Part shown: piece after piece, positions 44,758 to 54,006 of the stretch
Layout: each line of letters begins with the position of its first letter
Numbering within the stretch: position 1 is the stretch's first letter
Assembly: GCA_035691065.1 (NCBI GenBank)
Contig: DASSJT010000073.1
Coordinates: 6,459-70,458, forward strand
DNA: 64,000 bases
Direction of reading: 5' to 3'
Origin: DASSJT01 sp035691065
GTDB taxonomy: Bacteria > Actinomycetota > Actinomycetes > Actinomycetales > Dermatophilaceae
Translations under genes and position numbers: made by a program
Notes under the pieces: model-generated
Told to the model about the DNA's origin: nothing
Databases searched by the model: none
Seen by the model: only the letters and a program-made list of their open reading frames with translations

Positions 44758-45545
44758 TGGGCGACGTCCTCACCGTGGAGGTCGATGGCGGCATCGCCAC
44801 GCTGCGGCTCAACCGACCGCCGATGAACGCCCTCAACATCGAGCTGCAGGAGGCGCTGCGCGAGGCGTCGGAGGAGGTCACCGCGCGCAAGGACGTCGCC
44901 GCCGTCGTGGTCTACGGCGGGGCGAAGGTCTTCGCAGCCGGGGCGGACATCAAGGAGATGGAGCACATGTCCTACACGGACATGGTCGACCGCTCCCGCA
45001 GCCTCACCTCGGCGTTCACGGCGGTGGCCCGGATCCCGAAGCCGACCGTCGCGGCCATCACCGGCTACGCGCTGGGAGGGGGCTGCGAGCTGTCCCTCTG
45101 CTGCGACTTCCGGGTGGCGGCCACCAACGCCAGGCTGGGCCAGCCGGAGATCCTCCTGGGCGTGATCCCGGGTGCTGGCGGCACCCAGCGACTGAGCCGG
45201 CTGGTGGGTCCGGCCCGGGCCAAGGACATCGTCTTCACCGGCCGGTTCGTCGCCGCCGACGAAGCGCTCGCCATCGGCCTCGTCGACGAGGTCGTGGAGC
45301 CGGGCGAGGGTGAGGAGGTCTATGCCGCGGCGCGAGCCCGCGTCGCACGCTACGTCGGCGGGCCGGCATACGCCCTGCGTGCCGCCAAGGAGGCCATCGA
45401 CCGCGGACTGGAGGTCGACCTCGAGACCGGCCTGGAGATCGAGCGGGCGCAGTTCGCGGCGCTGTTCGCCACGCGCGACCGGGAGATCGGCATGAGGTCG
45501 TTCGTCGAGAACGGGCCGGGCAAGGCCGTGTTCGAGGGCGCCTGA
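44757..45545 (+). CDS. enoyl-CoA hydratase/isomerase family protein
   Basis: A 262-residue crotonase-fold enzyme. Both catalytic glutamates are present: GYALGGGCELSLCCDF and LGQPEILLGVIPGAGGTQRL. The oxyanion loop FAAGADIKEM is also typical, so it should hydrate 2-enoyl-CoA. AAGGAGA precedes the ATG. As I recall, M. tuberculosis has echA17 (Rv3039c) beside a methyltransferase (Rv3038c) in the same arrangement as here. The methyltransferase starts at the last base of its stop. Confidence 0.93.
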   Translation: MGDVLTVEVDGGIATLRLNRPPMNALNIELQEALREASEEVTARKDVAAVVVYGGAKVFAAGADIKEMEHMSYTDMVDRSRSLTSAFTAVARIPKPTVAAITGYALGGGCELSLCCDFRVAATNARLGQPEILLGVIPGAGGTQRLSRLVGPARAKDIVFTGRFVAADEALAIGLVDEVVEPGEGEEVYAAARARVARYVGGPAYALRAAKEAIDRGLEVDLETGLEIERAQFAALFATRDREIGMRSFVENGPGKAVFEGA

Positions 45546-46615
45546 TGGCCCGCGCCGAGGCGCGCCCGGGTCTGGGCGGAAGTCCGGGCGTGGGGCTGGG
45601 CTGGAGTCCGGGTGTGGGGCTGGGCGGAAGTCCGGGCGGCGGGCTGGGCGCGGATCGGCCGTCGGGGGAGGAGGCGTCCGCCGAGGAGATTGTGCGCGCC
45701 TACTCCGACAACAAGCTCGCCCAGGTGCTCTACCACGACTGGGAGGCCCGGACCTACGACGAGAAGTGGTCGATCTCCTTCGACGAGCGCTGCATGGACT
45801 ACGCGCGGGACCGGTTCAACGCCATCATCGGCTGTGAGGCACACGGCCGCGAGCCGCAGCCGTACGCCCGGGCGTTGGAGCTGGGGGCGGGCACAGGGTT
45901 CTTCTCGCTCAACCTCAAGCAGGCCGGCGTCCTCGACGAGGTGCACGTGACCGACCTCTCGCCGGGCATGGTCCAGGCGGCACAGGGCAATGCCGCCCGG
46001 CTCGGGTTCACCGTCGAGGGCCGGGTGGCCGATGCCGAGCGGCTCCCGTACGACGACGACACGTTCGACGTCGTGGTCGGCCACGCGGTCATCCACCACA
46101 TCCCCGACGTCGAAGCCGCCTTCCGGGAGATGCTCCGGGTCCTTCGCCCAGGCGGGCGCTTCGTCATCGCGGGCGAGCCCACCCGCATCGGCGACTGGTA
46201 CGCACGCCGGCTCGGGCAGCTGACCTGGGGGGCGACGACGTATGTCACGGCGCTTCCGCCGCTCCGCGAGAAGTGGGCGCGGGCTCCCGAGGAGCTGGAC
46301 GAGTCCTCGCGGGCCGCTGCGCTGGAGGCGGTCGTCGACCTGCACACCTTCGACCCCGGCGAGCTTTCCGCGACCGCCCGCCGGGCGGGGGCCACGGAGG
46401 TGCGCACCCACACCGAGGAGCTGACGGCGGCGTTCCTGGGCTGGCCGGTGCGGACGTTCGAGGTGGCGGTGAAGGAAGGTGCGCTGGGGTGGAACTGGGC
46501 GAGGTTCGCCTATGGGTCGTGGAAGCGGCTCTCCCAGGTGGACCGCGCTCTCTCGCGCATCGTCCCTGACCGGTTCTTCTACAACGTCGGCATCACCGGC
46601 ACCAAGCCGAGATGA
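45545..46615 (+). CDS. class I SAM-dependent methyltransferase with repetitive N-terminus
   Basis: A 356-residue protein. Residues about 9-36 are three copies of a nine-residue unit (GLGGSPGVG, GLGWSPGVG, GLGGSPGGG; DNA about 45570-45650), probably disordered and unusual. The catalytic part starts near SDNKLAQVLYHDWEARTYDEKWSIS. SAM-binding motif I is ALELGAGTGFFSLNL, acidic loop VTDLSPGMV, motif II GRVADAERLPYDDDTFDVVVGHAVIHHIPD. It matches the Rv3038c-type methyltransferase in position next to an enoyl-CoA hydratase. Substrate unknown. Confidence 0.88.
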   Translation: MARAEARPGLGGSPGVGLGWSPGVGLGGSPGGGLGADRPSGEEASAEEIVRAYSDNKLAQVLYHDWEARTYDEKWSISFDERCMDYARDRFNAIIGCEAHGREPQPYARALELGAGTGFFSLNLKQAGVLDEVHVTDLSPGMVQAAQGNAARLGFTVEGRVADAERLPYDDDTFDVVVGHAVIHHIPDVEAAFREMLRVLRPGGRFVIAGEPTRIGDWYARRLGQLTWGATTYVTALPPLREKWARAPEELDESSRAAALEAVVDLHTFDPGELSATARRAGATEVRTHTEELTAAFLGWPVRTFEVAVKEGALGWNWARFAYGSWKRLSQVDRALSRIVPDRFFYNVGITGTKPR

Positions 46616-46874
46616 CCGACGCGCAGCGGACGCACCAGCCACTGGCGCGCCTGATCCAGCGGTGACCGGGAACACCCGGCGCGCTGGGTCTGCCGCGGCC
46701 GCCGCGCCCGCCGCGCCCGCCGCGCCCGCCGCGGTGGCCGCCGCCGTGGTCGACGCGGCCGCCGTCGCGGTCGAGGACGCCGAGGTCGCGGTCGAGGACG
46801 CCGAGGTCGAGGCAGGAGTGGATCTGGCGGCCGCAGCGGACATGAGCGCCCGCGACCACGGCCAAGGTGGAGCG

Positions 46875-47486
46875 ATGCCGCACCCGCCCCACTTGCCTCG
46901 TCCCGGGTCGTGGCTGCGTTGGATCGGGTGGGCGCTCGTACACCGTGCCTACACCCGCCACCACCTGGCGAGCTACCTGCGGATGGCCCGCGCGAGCCTG
47001 CGCAACCCGTCGCTGCGGTTCGAGGGCCCCTGCTTCATCGGCCCCGACGTGCGGTTCGAGGTGCGCGAGGGCTACGCCCGCCTCGTCGTGGGCGCCTACG
47101 CCCACTTCGGTGCCCACTCGCGGCTGCGTGCCCACGAGGGCACCCTGCGCATCGGGGCCAAGACAGTGGTCGGGATCCGCAACACGGTCAACTGCTGGCT
47201 CGACATCGAGATCGGCGAAACCTGCCTGTTCGGCGACGATGTCTACATCTGCGACTTCGACCACCGCACGGACAGCCTGATCCTTCCGATCAAGGACCAG
47301 GGCATCGTCAAGAGCCCAGTTCGCATCGGCGACGACGTCTGGCTCGGCACGAAGGTCGTGGTCACGCGCGGCACCGACATCGGCGCCCACTCGGTGGTGG
47401 GAGCCAGCGCCGTCGCCCGCGGGATCTACCCGCCGCGGTCCGTCGTCGTCGGCCAGCCCGGGCGTGTGGTGAAGACCCGCGCGTGA
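46875..47486 (+). CDS. left-handed beta-helix (hexapeptide) acyltransferase
   Basis: A 203-residue acyltransferase. After a basic/aromatic N-terminus (SWLRWIGWALVHRAYTRHHLASYLRMARASLR) come hexapeptide turns (LRFEGPCFIGPDVRFEV, IGAKTVVGIRNTVNCWLDIEIGETCLFGDDVYICDFDHRTD with the catalytic His, VRIGDDVWLGTKVVVTRGTDIG). It resembles the transferase Rv3034c near the methylglucose-polysaccharide genes of mycobacteria. The ATG at 46875 has AAGGTGGAG just before it and gives the normal family N-terminus. The frame is open back to a GTG at 46662, which would add 71 Ala/Val/Glu-rich residues with AVEDAEV repeats of coding-like composition. Confidence 0.85.
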   Translation: MPHPPHLPRPGSWLRWIGWALVHRAYTRHHLASYLRMARASLRNPSLRFEGPCFIGPDVRFEVREGYARLVVGAYAHFGAHSRLRAHEGTLRIGAKTVVGIRNTVNCWLDIEIGETCLFGDDVYICDFDHRTDSLILPIKDQGIVKSPVRIGDDVWLGTKVVVTRGTDIGAHSVVGASAVARGIYPPRSVVVGQPGRVVKTRA

Positions 47487-47633
47487 GCGGCCCTATCTCT
47501 ACACAGTCGCCCCGTCCCTCGCTGGGTGGTCGCGAGGAACCAGCCACTGGCCACCCATTAACGGGGAACCAGCACCAGGGAAGCAGCAACGGGGAAGCAT
47601 CAACGGGGAACCAGCAACGAGAACCAGTAAGGC
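47487..47633. repeat. degenerate 14-15 bp repeats in a convergent gap
   Basis: About four copies of AACGGGGAAC/GCAGC lie between 47559 and 47620, between the convergent acyltransferase and GH57 genes. No hairpin or gene is apparent. Confidence 0.6.
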
Positions 47634-49154
47634 CTAGACGAGCGTCCGGGCGTCGAGGGCGGGAAACGTGAGGTCGGTCAGTGCTTGCCGGCGAGCCTCT
47701 TCGAGGGCGTCGTGCCGTCGGCCGTCCTCGATCAGCTGGGCCAGGCCGTGGAAGTCTCGTCGGTGCTCCGACTCGCGGCGCCGCGCATAGTCCACCGACT
47801 GACCGCGACTCGCCAGGAACGCCCAGTCGGAGGACAGCGCGTTGAAGAGCGTCCGCAGCAGCTGGTCGAGATCGGGCCGACGCACGCGGAGACGGCCGTG
47901 TTCCCCTTCCCTGTGCATCAGGTCGACCCAGCGACGCTGCATCCAGAAGCCTTCACGTGCGATGTCCGTGACCGCGGGGCCGTTCCACACCGAGAAGTCC
48001 TTCCCGGCTCCCCAAGAGCCCTCGCCGAGCTGCAGCTCGCCGGCCACCATACCGGCCTCGATTGCCTTGGCGACCGTCGTGACGGTGACCCCGGACTTCC
48101 TGAGGGCTCGGACGGCCTGGCCGAGGAACGCCGGCCCTTCATGCCACCAGTGCCCGAACAGCTCGGTGTCGTAGGCGGCCACGACCAGGGCCGGGTGGCC
48201 CAGGGCCACAGCCATGGACTCGAGGCGGTTGCGGACCGAGCTGACGAAATGCTCCACGTCTTTGGCCACCTGGCGGCCCGCCGCCTCCGGGTCGTAGGGG
48301 ACCTTGTCGTCAGGCCCAGCGTCGGGAGAGGTCACCGCCCACAGCCGCAGACCGGTTGACTCCTCGCGGGCGTGGAAGTCGCGGTATGCCGCGGCCGCCG
48401 GGTAGCCGTCACGCGAGGACCAGACCAGGTTTGTCACCTCGAGGTCGCGGGGAACGGCGACGACGCGGTGGCCGGCCACGCGCCACGCGGCATGCGGATG
48501 GCCGCCGGCGTCCCGCACCGTCTGCTCGTCCACGAGGAAGTGCCCGACTCCCGCGCTGTCGAAGTGCTCGCCGAGCCAGGGCGAGAAGCCGCACTCGGGC
48601 GACCAGATGCCGGTTGCGCGGGCCCCGAGGCGCCACGCGCCGTCCGTGAGCCCGGCCTTGAGGGCGGCCCTGGCGACCTCAGGCAGGGTGAGCGGGAGGA
48701 AGGGATGGGCTGCCGGGCCGCCCAGCAGCTCGACCACTCCGGCGTTCCGGAGCGAGGTGAGGACGGAGGAGCCCCCGGCGCTCCAGCGGGTCTCCAGGAG
48801 GTCCCCGGCTCGCCGAGCCTGGCGGTACTCGTGCTCGGCCACCCGTCGGTGGTCCTCGTCCTCGGCGAACCCCATCTCGCGGGTGCGCAGCTCCCACATC
48901 GCCGCCCAGGTACGGGTGTCGGCGAGCATCTGCTCGTGGTCCAGCTGGGCGGCCAGGATCGGGGTGACCCCCAGGGTGAGGACGTCGCGGTGGCCCTCCT
49001 CGGCCAGGCTGTCGAGCTCGGCCACGAGCGGGACGTAGGACTCGCCCACGGCCTGATGCAACCACTCCTCACCGAGCGGCCACACCCCGTGGCCCGGCAG
49101 CCACGGCAGGTGGGAATGGAGCACGAGGCAGAAGGCCCCGGGAACGGTGCTCAT
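47634..49154 (-). CDS. GH57 alpha-glucan branching enzyme
   Basis: A 506-residue GH57 enzyme with the opening FCLVLHSHLPWL, nucleophile Glu in ATGIWSPECGFSPWL and Asp in VVAAYDTELFGHWWHEGP, followed by the C-terminal helical domain (WVDLMHREGEHGRLRVRRPDLDQLLRTLFNALSSDWAFL). It corresponds to M. tuberculosis Rv3031, a branching enzyme linked to methylglucose lipopolysaccharide and/or glycogen. It lies 78 bp behind an Rv3030-like methyltransferase gene on the same strand, so they are probably one operon. The window thus encodes two unrelated branching enzymes (this and GlgB). Confidence 0.92.
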   Translation of the reverse strand: MSTVPGAFCLVLHSHLPWLPGHGVWPLGEEWLHQAVGESYVPLVAELDSLAEEGHRDVLTLGVTPILAAQLDHEQMLADTRTWAAMWELRTREMGFAEDEDHRRVAEHEYRQARRAGDLLETRWSAGGSSVLTSLRNAGVVELLGGPAAHPFLPLTLPEVARAALKAGLTDGAWRLGARATGIWSPECGFSPWLGEHFDSAGVGHFLVDEQTVRDAGGHPHAAWRVAGHRVVAVPRDLEVTNLVWSSRDGYPAAAAYRDFHAREESTGLRLWAVTSPDAGPDDKVPYDPEAAGRQVAKDVEHFVSSVRNRLESMAVALGHPALVVAAYDTELFGHWWHEGPAFLGQAVRALRKSGVTVTTVAKAIEAGMVAGELQLGEGSWGAGKDFSVWNGPAVTDIAREGFWMQRRWVDLMHREGEHGRLRVRRPDLDQLLRTLFNALSSDWAFLASRGQSVDYARRRESEHRRDFHGLAQLIEDGRRHDALEEARRQALTDLTFPALDARTLV

Positions 49155-49232
49155 GGGGGGCCAGTGTGCACCACCGACGGTGCAGGACGGATGCCGGTCC
49201 AGCCGGACCGGGACGCTGGTCCATTCCGGGCG

Positions 49233-50003
49233 TCAGCGTGCCTGCGCCACCAGTACGACGTCAAGGCTCTCGTCGAGCGCCTCGGGCGAGAGCGTGAAGT
49301 CGCCGACAGTGACGGACGCCACCATCTCCGCCAGGGGCTTGGGCCACTCCTCGGGGGGAGCCGAGAGCTGCGCACGGGTGATCGGGCCATGTGACGCCTC
49401 CCACGCAGCGAGCCTCGGCCCATGGCGCAGGCCGAGCACGCTCTCGACCGCCAGGCCAGGAGCCCAGCGGCCCACGTCGCCCACCAGCTCCGCCGCGTCG
49501 TACTCACGCGAGTGGAACACATTGTCCGGCTTCGCGCGGCGCCCCAGCCCGGGGGAGAAGGTGAGCCGGTTGGGAGTGGAGAGGATCACGGTCGCGGCCG
49601 GCCGGCATACCCGCAGGAGCTCGCGCACGTAGTCAGTGGGAGACCAGATGTGCTCGATCGTCTGGAGCGATACCACGAGGTCGAAAGCATTGGTGGACAA
49701 GGGAATCGATGTCAGACCTGCACGCACGTATGCCGTGTGCCCACCTCCGTGGACCGCGCTCGCGTGCGCTGTGGCGTGCGGGTCATAGTCGATCCCGACC
49801 GCGTGCGTGCCGGACCAGTGCTGGGCCAGGCACGCGGTCCCGTAGCCCTCGCCGCAGCCCGCATCGAGGATCATCGACGGCTGCTCCGTGACCCACTCTC
49901 GACAGGCCGCGTAGACCACCTCGTGGCGGCGGAACCAGTAGTTCTCGTGCCACACGCCGGGCGCGGTGCGCTCGCCCGTCAGCGGGAGCACGGGTGTGCG
50001 CAC
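49233..50003 (-). CDS. class I SAM-dependent methyltransferase (Rv3030-like)
   Basis: A 256-residue methyltransferase. Motif I MILDAGCGEGYGTACLA, acidic loop VGIDYDPHATAHA, post-motif LVVSLQTIEHIWSP and VILSTPNRLTFSPG are visible. The N-terminus (LPLTGERTAPGVWHENYWFRRHEVVY) is typical of the Rv3030 group, implicated in methylating glucose units of the methylglucose polysaccharide. The GTG at 50003 is chosen because AGGAGGTGATC, a near-perfect ribosome site, ends right before it; a GTG two codons upstream would lie inside that site. Divergent from etfB. Confidence 0.87.
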   Translation of the reverse strand: MRTPVLPLTGERTAPGVWHENYWFRRHEVVYAACREWVTEQPSMILDAGCGEGYGTACLAQHWSGTHAVGIDYDPHATAHASAVHGGGHTAYVRAGLTSIPLSTNAFDLVVSLQTIEHIWSPTDYVRELLRVCRPAATVILSTPNRLTFSPGLGRRAKPDNVFHSREYDAAELVGDVGRWAPGLAVESVLGLRHGPRLAAWEASHGPITRAQLSAPPEEWPKPLAEMVASVTVGDFTLSPEALDESLDVVLVAQAR

Positions 50004-50014
50004 GATCACCTCCT
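50004..50014 (-). promoter_or_regulatory. near-perfect Shine-Dalgarno sequence
   Basis: On the minus strand AGGAGGTGATC matches the 16S rRNA tail complement over 11 bases, with GGAGG 5 nt from the GTG at 50003. It decides the start of the methyltransferase gene. Confidence 0.75.
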
Positions 50015-50166
50015 GCGGGCTCTCGGGCCGAGCCTAGGGGCGGTTAGCCTCGTGGGTGTCAGGCATCACGCGGACGAGCCGTTCGCTGCCACCGCGCTGG
50101 CTGTCAGGATGAGTGCTGACCACTCGAACCAACCCCATTCACCATGGAGAAGAGGACGATCCACGC

Positions 50167-50949
50167 ATGAACATCGTCGTCTGCGTCAAGTACGTGCCGG
50201 ACGCGCAGTCCGACCGCACGTTCAACGAGTCCGACAACACCACAGACCGCGTTGGCGTTGACGGGCTGCTCTCGGAGCTCGACGAGTACGCCGTCGAGGC
50301 GGCGCTCAAGCTGGTCGAGGCAGGCGACGGCGAGGTCACCGTGGTGACCGTCGGTCCGGACCGGGCCGCCGACGCGCTGAAGAAGGCCCTCCAGATGGGC
50401 GCCGACAAAGCCGTCCACGTCAGCGACGAGGCCATCCACGGCTCCGACGCGGTAGCCACGTCGCTCATCCTGGCCGAGGCCATCAAGAAGGTCGGGCAGC
50501 CCGACCTCGTGCTGACCGGCATGGCCTCGACCGACGGCACCATGAGCGTGGTCCCGGCGATGCTTGCCGAGCGCCTCGGCCTGCCGCAGGCGACGTTCGC
50601 CTCCGAGCTGGCCGTCGAGGACGGCCAGGTCACGATCCGCCGGGACGGGGACTCCGCTTCCGAGACGATCGTCGCCCCGCTGCCGGCGCTGGTGTCCGTC
50701 ACCGACCAGATCAACGAACCGCGCTACCCCTCGTTCAAGGGAATCATGGCCGCCAAGAAGAAGCCGGTCGAGAACTGGACTCTGGCGGACCTGGGCGTCG
50801 ACGCCGCACAGGTCGGCCAGGACGCGGCCTGGACCAAGGTCGAGTCCTTCACCAAGCGGCCGCCGCGCGAGAAGGGCCAGATCATCACCGACGAGGGGGA
50901 CGGCGGCACCAAGCTCGCCGAGTTCCTCTCCGCCCAGAAGTTCATCTGA
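50167..50949 (+). CDS. etfB: electron transfer flavoprotein beta subunit
   Basis: A 260-residue AMP-binding subunit of ETF (FixA type) that collects electrons from acyl-CoA dehydrogenases. Opening NIVVCVKYVPDAQSDRTF and the ETF-beta signature region (VVTVGPDRAADALKKALQMGADKAVHV, LVLTGMASTDGTMSVVPAMLAERLGLPQATFA) are clear. The ATG at 50167 follows AGAGGACG. etfA begins 26 bp after the stop with its own GAGG site. The order etfB-etfA upstream of iscS and mnmA is that of many actinobacteria (Rv3029c-Rv3024c). Confidence 0.95.
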   Translation: MNIVVCVKYVPDAQSDRTFNESDNTTDRVGVDGLLSELDEYAVEAALKLVEAGDGEVTVVTVGPDRAADALKKALQMGADKAVHVSDEAIHGSDAVATSLILAEAIKKVGQPDLVLTGMASTDGTMSVVPAMLAERLGLPQATFASELAVEDGQVTIRRDGDSASETIVAPLPALVSVTDQINEPRYPSFKGIMAAKKKPVENWTLADLGVDAAQVGQDAAWTKVESFTKRPPREKGQIITDEGDGGTKLAEFLSAQKFI

Positions 50950-50975
50950 GCCGACGAGGAAGAGAGGTAGTACTC

Positions 50976-51932
50976 ATGGCTGAAGTTCTCGTTCTGGTCG
51001 ACCACGCCGAGGGAACCGTTCGCAAGACGACGTCCGAGCTCCTGACCATCGCCCGCCGCCTGGGCGAGCCGAGCGCCGTCTTCGTCGGCGAGGGCCTCGA
51101 CGCGGCCAAGGGCACGCTGGCCGCCTACGGCGCGCAGAAGGTCTACTCCGTCACCAACCCGGAGATCACCCAGTACCTCGTGGCCCCGCAGGCCGAGGTC
51201 CTCGCCACCCTGGTCGACAAGGTCTCCCCCGCAGCGGTGCTCATTCCCGCCAACGCCGCCGGCAAGGAGATCGCCGCACGTCTCGCCATCAAGACCAGCT
51301 CCGGCCTGATCACCGACGCGGTCGACGTCCAGGCGGGTGCGAGTGGGGTGGAGACCGTGCAGTCGGTGTTCGCGGGCTCCTACACGGTCAAGGCGACCGT
51401 CACCAAGGGCACGCCGATCATCGCGGTCAAGCCCAACTCCGCCTCACCCGAGGAGGCGCCGGGCGCGGCGGCCGTCGAGGACCTCGACGTGGCCATCTCC
51501 GACCTGGCCAGGTCGGCTCGCATCACCGAGTCCAAGCCCAAGGAGAACACCGGACGGCCCGAGCTCACCGAGGCCGCGATCGTGGTCTCCGGTGGTCGCG
51601 GCACCGCCGGCGACTTCTCGCCGGTCGAGGCGTTCGCCGACTCCCTCGGCGCGGCCGTCGGCGCCTCGCGCGCCGCGGTCGACGCGGGCTGGTACCCCCA
51701 CACGTCCCAGGTGGGACAGACCGGCAAGCAGGTCTCGCCGCAGCTGTACGTGGCCTGCGGCATCTCCGGCGCGATCCAGCACCGCGCGGGCATGCAGACG
51801 TCCAAGACGATCGTCGCGGTCAACAAGGACGAGGAGGCGCCGATCTTCGAGCTCGTCGACTTCGGCGTCGTGGGCGACCTGTTCCAGGTGCTCCCGCAGG
51901 CCACCGAAGCGGTCAAGGCGGCCAAGGGCTGA
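50976..51932 (+). CDS. etfA: electron transfer flavoprotein alpha subunit
   Basis: A 318-residue FAD-binding partner of EtfB (FixB type). The C-terminal FAD domain shows VVSGGRGTAGDFSPVEAFADSLGAAVGASRAAVDAGW, SQVGQTGKQVSPQLYVACGISGAIQH and VAVNKDEEAPIFELVDFGVVGDLFQVLP, all canonical. The ATG is preceded by GAAGAGAGG. Strong hairpins end the operon directly after its stop. Confidence 0.96.
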   Translation: MAEVLVLVDHAEGTVRKTTSELLTIARRLGEPSAVFVGEGLDAAKGTLAAYGAQKVYSVTNPEITQYLVAPQAEVLATLVDKVSPAAVLIPANAAGKEIAARLAIKTSSGLITDAVDVQAGASGVETVQSVFAGSYTVKATVTKGTPIIAVKPNSASPEEAPGAAAVEDLDVAISDLARSARITESKPKENTGRPELTEAAIVVSGGRGTAGDFSPVEAFADSLGAAVGASRAAVDAGWYPHTSQVGQTGKQVSPQLYVACGISGAIQHRAGMQTSKTIVAVNKDEEAPIFELVDFGVVGDLFQVLPQATEAVKAAKG

Positions 51933-51947
51933 CCCGCAGCTTTGCTC

Positions 51948-51969
51948 GTATGCCGGCTGGCCGGCATAT
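51948..51969. repeat. inverted pair GTATGCCGG / CCGGCATAT after etfA
   Basis: Arms 51948-51956 and 51961-51969, 4-nt loop, last pair a G-T. It abuts the larger terminator hairpin that follows. Confidence 0.75.
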
Positions 51970-51970
51970 C

Positions 51971-52010
51971 GCGACAAGGTCCGGACCCCGCTGGGTCCGG
52001 ACCTTGTCGC
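51971..52010 (+). terminator. perfect 18-bp terminator hairpin after etfA
   Basis: GCGACAAGGTCCGGACCC (51971-51988), CGCT loop, exact complement (51993-52010), then TTTC. The strongest intrinsic-terminator-like structure in the window. Confidence 0.9.
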
Positions 52011-52039
52011 TTTCGGGGACGGCGGCGTGCGTCCGGGGC

Positions 52040-52051
52040 AATGATGGCTTC
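52040..52051 (+). promoter_or_regulatory. leaderless -10 element of the SRPBCC gene
   Basis: AATGAT (52040-52045), 6 nt, ATG at 52052. A weaker fit to TANNNT, but at the standard distance. Confidence 0.4.
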
Positions 52052-52513
52052 ATGAGCGCGCACGAGCTGGCGGTCCGGCACGAGGTCGTCGTCGGCCTGG
52101 ACCAGGAGTCTGCGTTCGAGCTCTTCACGGCCCACATCGGGCGGTGGTGGCCCATGGCGACCCACTCCGTCTTCGGGGCGGGCGGGAGCGTGGCTTTCGA
52201 GGGCGATGGTGGCGCCGGTACGGCTTGGACCCGCGTGGTCGAGCGGCACCCCGACCGGCCGCCGGCGACCTGGGCCGAAGTGGTCGAGTGGGAGGCGCCG
52301 GACCGGCTCCGGCTGGCGTGGCACGCCGGGACGCTCCAGGAGGAGGCGACCGACCTGCTCGTCGTCTTCGGCGCCGAGGGCACCATGACGCGGGTCGCGT
52401 TGGAGCAGACCGCGTGGGAGCGTCCGCACGACCGGGACCAGGCGCTGGCCACCTACGAGGAGGAGTGGCCCGAGGTCATGAGCCACTTCGTGGAGGCCGC
52501 CGTTCCCGCCTGA
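52052..52513 (+). CDS. SRPBCC (AHSA1/START-like) domain protein
   Basis: A 153-residue single-domain protein with the hydrophobic-cavity fold. The pattern VRHEVVVGLDQESAFELFTAHIGRWWPMATHS, then TWAEVVEWEAPDRLRLAWHAG, then TRVALEQTAWERP and the long C-terminal helix (ATYEEEWPEVMSHFVEAA) is typical of the AHSA1-like group. Ligand and role unknown. A stand-alone gene behind the etf terminator and before iscS. Confidence 0.85.
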   Translation: MSAHELAVRHEVVVGLDQESAFELFTAHIGRWWPMATHSVFGAGGSVAFEGDGGAGTAWTRVVERHPDRPPATWAEVVEWEAPDRLRLAWHAGTLQEEATDLLVVFGAEGTMTRVALEQTAWERPHDRDQALATYEEEWPEVMSHFVEAAVPA

Positions 52514-52708
52514 CTCCCGTCGGACTCGGGACCAGACTGCCGTCCAGAACGGGTTGTGCTCTCCCGGTCCCTCGGCCGAGGTCTCATCGCTCAGGGCGCT
52601 CCGAAACGTACGCCCAGAGGTCACGTTGACGCGGTGGAATGAGCGAAGCTCCCTGCACTCAGAGCTGTCCGGGCGAGTGCCCGAGGGGCCCGCCCAGGGC
52701 TGCGCCCG

Positions 52709-52720
52709 TAGAATCGTGCG
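52709..52720 (+). promoter_or_regulatory. leaderless -10 element of iscS
   Basis: TAGAAT (52709-52714), 6 nt, GTG at 52721; no ribosome site. Confidence 0.6.
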
Positions 52721-53905
52721 GTGACCGCCTACCTCGACCATGCGGCGACGACCCCGATGCTTGCCGCGGCGATCGAGGCAATGAGCGAACAGATGAGGGC
52801 GGTCGGCAACGCCTCATCCCTGCACACGTCCGGTCGCATGGCCCGCCGCGTGGTGGAGGAGTCCCGCGAGCGGCTCGCCCGCGCCATCGGCGCCCGTCCG
52901 TCCGAAGTGATCTTCACCGCCGGCGGCACCGAGGCCGACAACCTGGCGATCAAGGGCACCTTCTGGGCCCGCCGCAAGGCTGATCCCACACGCACCCGGC
53001 TGGTCGTGAGTGCCATTGAGCACCACGCCGTGCTCGACTCGGTCGAGTACCTCGTGAAGGAGGAGGGAGCCGAGGTCACCTGGGTCGAGCCGAGCCCACT
53101 CGGCGTGGTGAGCAGCGATGCCGTTCGGTCGGCGATCGGCGACAGCCCTGAGACGGTGGCCCTGGTCAGCGTCATGTGGGCCAACAACGAGGTCGGCACG
53201 GTCCAGCCGGTGCGAGAGATCGCCTCGGTGGCGCACGAGTTCGGCATCCCCATGCACACGGACGCGGTGCAGGCACTCGGAGACCTTGAGGTGGACTTCG
53301 CGGCCAGCGGTGCCGACCTCATGACCCTGAGCGGCCACAAGTGCGGCGGCCCGACGGGCATCGGCGCCCTGGTGGCGAGGCGCGACGCCCAGCTCGTGCC
53401 GTTGCTTCATGGTGGGGGACAAGAACGCCAGGTCCGCAGCGGCACGCTCGACGTGCCGGCCATCCGGGGCTTCGCAGTCGCCGTCGATGCATCGGCCGCC
53501 CAGCGCGAGTCCGAGGCCGCGCGGCTGGTCGGCCTGCGCGATCGGCTCATCGAGTCGGCGGTGAGCTTGGGGTACGACATCACCGTGACGGGCCTGTGGA
53601 AGGCCGGCGACGGCATACGACGCCTGCCCGGCAACGCCCACCTCCTGGTGCCCGACTGTGAGGGTGACTCGCTGCTCTACCTCCTCGACGCCGCAGGCGT
53701 CGAGTGCTCCACCGGGTCAGCGTGCCAGGCCGGGGTGCCACAGCCGAGTCATGTCCTGCTGGCCATGGGGTATACCGAGGCTCGGGCGCGCGGCGCGCTA
53801 CGCCTCACGCTTGGCCACACCTCGACCGACGAGGACGTCGACGCGTTCCTGCGTGCGCTGCCCGGTGCGGTCGAGCGCGCGCGGCGGGCGCACGGGGTCG
53901 CGTGA
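52721..53905 (+). CDS. iscS: cysteine desulfurase
   Basis: PLP enzyme taking sulfur from cysteine for tRNA thiolation and Fe-S clusters. The 394-residue class V aminotransferase opens with YLDHAATTPM. The PLP Lys is in MTLSGHKCGGPTGIGAL, and the active-site loop Cys is in GVECSTGSACQAGVPQPSHVL. The IscS/NifS-type loop is of normal length. mnmA, its usual sulfur acceptor, lies one gene further on, as in Rv3025c-Rv3024c. GTG start fixed by the leaderless promoter. Confidence 0.94.
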   Translation: MTAYLDHAATTPMLAAAIEAMSEQMRAVGNASSLHTSGRMARRVVEESRERLARAIGARPSEVIFTAGGTEADNLAIKGTFWARRKADPTRTRLVVSAIEHHAVLDSVEYLVKEEGAEVTWVEPSPLGVVSSDAVRSAIGDSPETVALVSVMWANNEVGTVQPVREIASVAHEFGIPMHTDAVQALGDLEVDFAASGADLMTLSGHKCGGPTGIGALVARRDAQLVPLLHGGGQERQVRSGTLDVPAIRGFAVAVDASAAQRESEAARLVGLRDRLIESAVSLGYDITVTGLWKAGDGIRRLPGNAHLLVPDCEGDSLLYLLDAAGVECSTGSACQAGVPQPSHVLLAMGYTEARARGALRLTLGHTSTDEDVDAFLRALPGAVERARRAHGVA

Positions 53906-54006
53906 CCTGCCTCACGCCCTGAGCGCCGAATCTCGCGCGGTTGCTCCACTCGGCGACCGATCCCCGGTATGGTCGTGCCGACCGTCCCCCTGCACTGAGG
54001 TCATCC